Origin: Paracoccaceae bacterium
GTDB lineage: Bacteria; Pseudomonadota; Alphaproteobacteria; Rhodobacterales; Rhodobacteraceae
Direction: 5' to 3'
Length of the DNA stretch: 6,360 nt
NCBI GenBank assembly: GCA_024644285.1
Contig: JAHELH010000146.1
Coordinates: 1 to 6,360 of the forward strand
The notes under the pieces were generated by a model. It searched no databases and was not told the DNA's origin. It saw nothing but the letters and a program-made list of their open reading frames with translations. Numbering within the stretch: position 1 is the first letter of the stretch; each line of letters starts with the position of its first letter. Shown here piece by piece: positions 5,702-6,360 of this stretch. The position numbers were made by a program, and so were the translations under genes.

Positions 5702-5785
5702 TCATCGACCGCAGCGTCTTTTCGCCTTTCCTATCATGATGGCCTTGGTCACTATCGGGCGGTTCACAGCGATGCGGAACACCGA
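5702..5785 (+). other. Gap before the FAD oxidoreductase gene
   Basis: 84 bases hold the 8-bp palindrome ATCATGAT (5733-5740). TGATCA straddles the coiled-coil gene's stop (5699-5704). Neither a terminator nor a clear promoter was recognised. Confidence 0.4.
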
Positions 5786-6360
5786 ATGTCCGATTGCACT
5801 CCGCCTGATGCGGACAGCCTGAATGCGATAAAGGCTCTTGTCGGCGACAAGGGCTGGAAGCCTGCAGCGGCCGCGCCCGGCTATTTCGAGGATCCGCGTG
5901 GACGGTTCGCGGGGCGCGGTTGCCTTGTCGTCTCTCCGGACACCACCGGCGAAGTTGCCGCCATCGTGCGGATCTGCAGCGGCGCGCGGATCGGTATCGT
6001 TCCGATCAGTGGCAGAACCGGGGTCGTCGCGGGACAGCTGTCCATCGACAGCGACCACGCCCTCGTCCTGTCGCTGGAGCGGATGAACCGGATTCGCAGT
6101 GTCTCTGCAGATGACAGCGTCATGGTGGCCGAGGCCGGGTGCATCCTGGAGAACGTGCACGCCGAGGCGCAGCGGCACGGGCTGCAATTCCCCTTGAGCA
6201 TGGCCTCGAAGGGCAGCTGCTGCATCGGCGGCAATCTGGCGACGAATGCGGGCGGCATCCAGGTGGTGCGTCACGGAAACGCGCGCGATCTGTGCCTGGG
6301 GATCGAGGCGGTCCTGCCGAACGGTGAGATTCTGAACGAATTGAGCCCCCTGCGGAAGAA
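5786..6360 (+). CDS. FAD-linked oxidoreductase (GlcD/D-2-hydroxyacid dehydrogenase type), partial (C-terminus outside window)
   Basis: The frame stays open from ATG 5786 to the edge and gives 191 codons plus 2 bases of a protein that is usually about 460-480 residues. What is visible is the N-terminal PCMH-type FAD-binding domain: CLVVSPDTTGEVAAIVRIC (46-64), the pyrophosphate-loop motif VPISGRTGVVAG (72-83; the common form is PxGGNTGLVGG), LVLSLERMNRI (93-103), VMVAEAGCIL (112-121), and the FAD motif IGGNLATNAGG (147-157) followed by VVRHGNARDLCLGIEAVLPNGE (160-181). Relatives oxidise D-lactate, glycolate or D-2-hydroxyglutarate and pass electrons to quinone or cytochrome c; the substrate here cannot be told. 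GCGGAA, 6 bases before ATG, is a moderate ribosome site. It is separated by 84 bases from the coiled-coil gene, and an ATCATGAT palindrome (5733-5740) lies in that gap, so it may have its own promoter. Confidence 0.9.
   Translation, partial: MSDCTPPDADSLNAIKALVGDKGWKPAAAAPGYFEDPRGRFAGRGCLVVSPDTTGEVAAIVRICSGARIGIVPISGRTGVVAGQLSIDSDHALVLSLERMNRIRSVSADDSVMVAEAGCILENVHAEAQRHGLQFPLSMASKGSCCIGGNLATNAGGIQVVRHGNARDLCLGIEAVLPNGEILNELSPLRK

Noticed and set aside
5702..6274. 190-codon minus-strand frame
   Set aside because: It is antisense to the FAD oxidoreductase, whose canonical FAD motifs are on the plus strand.
1..6360. CRISPR array, tRNA, insertion sequence, toxin-antitoxin or integrase
   Set aside because: No regularly spaced repeats, cloverleaf-like segments, terminal inverted repeats or transposase/integrase motifs were seen on either strand.

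Overview
The window looks like chromosomal DNA of a high-GC alphaproteobacterium, most likely of the Rhodobacterales/Paracoccus type. This is inferred from GC-rich, tightly packed genes with strong GC third-position bias, AGGAG-type ribosome binding sites and the gene mix (creatinase, sugar-acid dehydratase, UspF-type stress protein). No rRNA, tRNA, CRISPR array, insertion sequence or integrase was seen.

Left part, minus strand: a two-gene catabolic unit, read right to left. An IlvD/Edd-family dehydratase (711-2441) is fused by a TGATG stop/start overlap to a dihydrodipicolinate-synthase-family lyase/dehydratase (1-711, C-terminus outside the window). A dehydratase making a 2-keto-3-deoxy acid followed by a Schiff-base aldolase or dehydratase is the usual logic of non-phosphorylative sugar-acid breakdown. 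The exact sugar cannot be read from the sequence. Upstream lies a 291-base intergenic stretch with an AT-rich candidate control region. It also holds a 9-bp stem hairpin just past the end of the next gene.

Middle, minus strand: creatinase (2733-3968; creatine to sarcosine plus urea) with all recognised substrate and catalytic positions intact. Next is a 304-base leader region with two short perfect palindromes, then a UspF-like universal stress protein (4273-4689).

Right part, plus strand: after a 271-base divergent intergenic region come a small H-type lectin-domain protein (4961-5308, probable TTG start) and a 112-residue unknown protein with a clean heptad-repeat helix (5363-5701). A near-perfect 22-bp dyad and a 9-bp direct repeat lie between them. 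After 84 bases, the N-terminal 191 codons of a GlcD-type FAD-linked oxidoreductase (5786 to the window edge) complete the window.

The metabolic genes are recognisable families. The least explained part is the lectin/coiled-coil pair with its intergenic dyad. No clear evidence of a new defence or mobile system was found.
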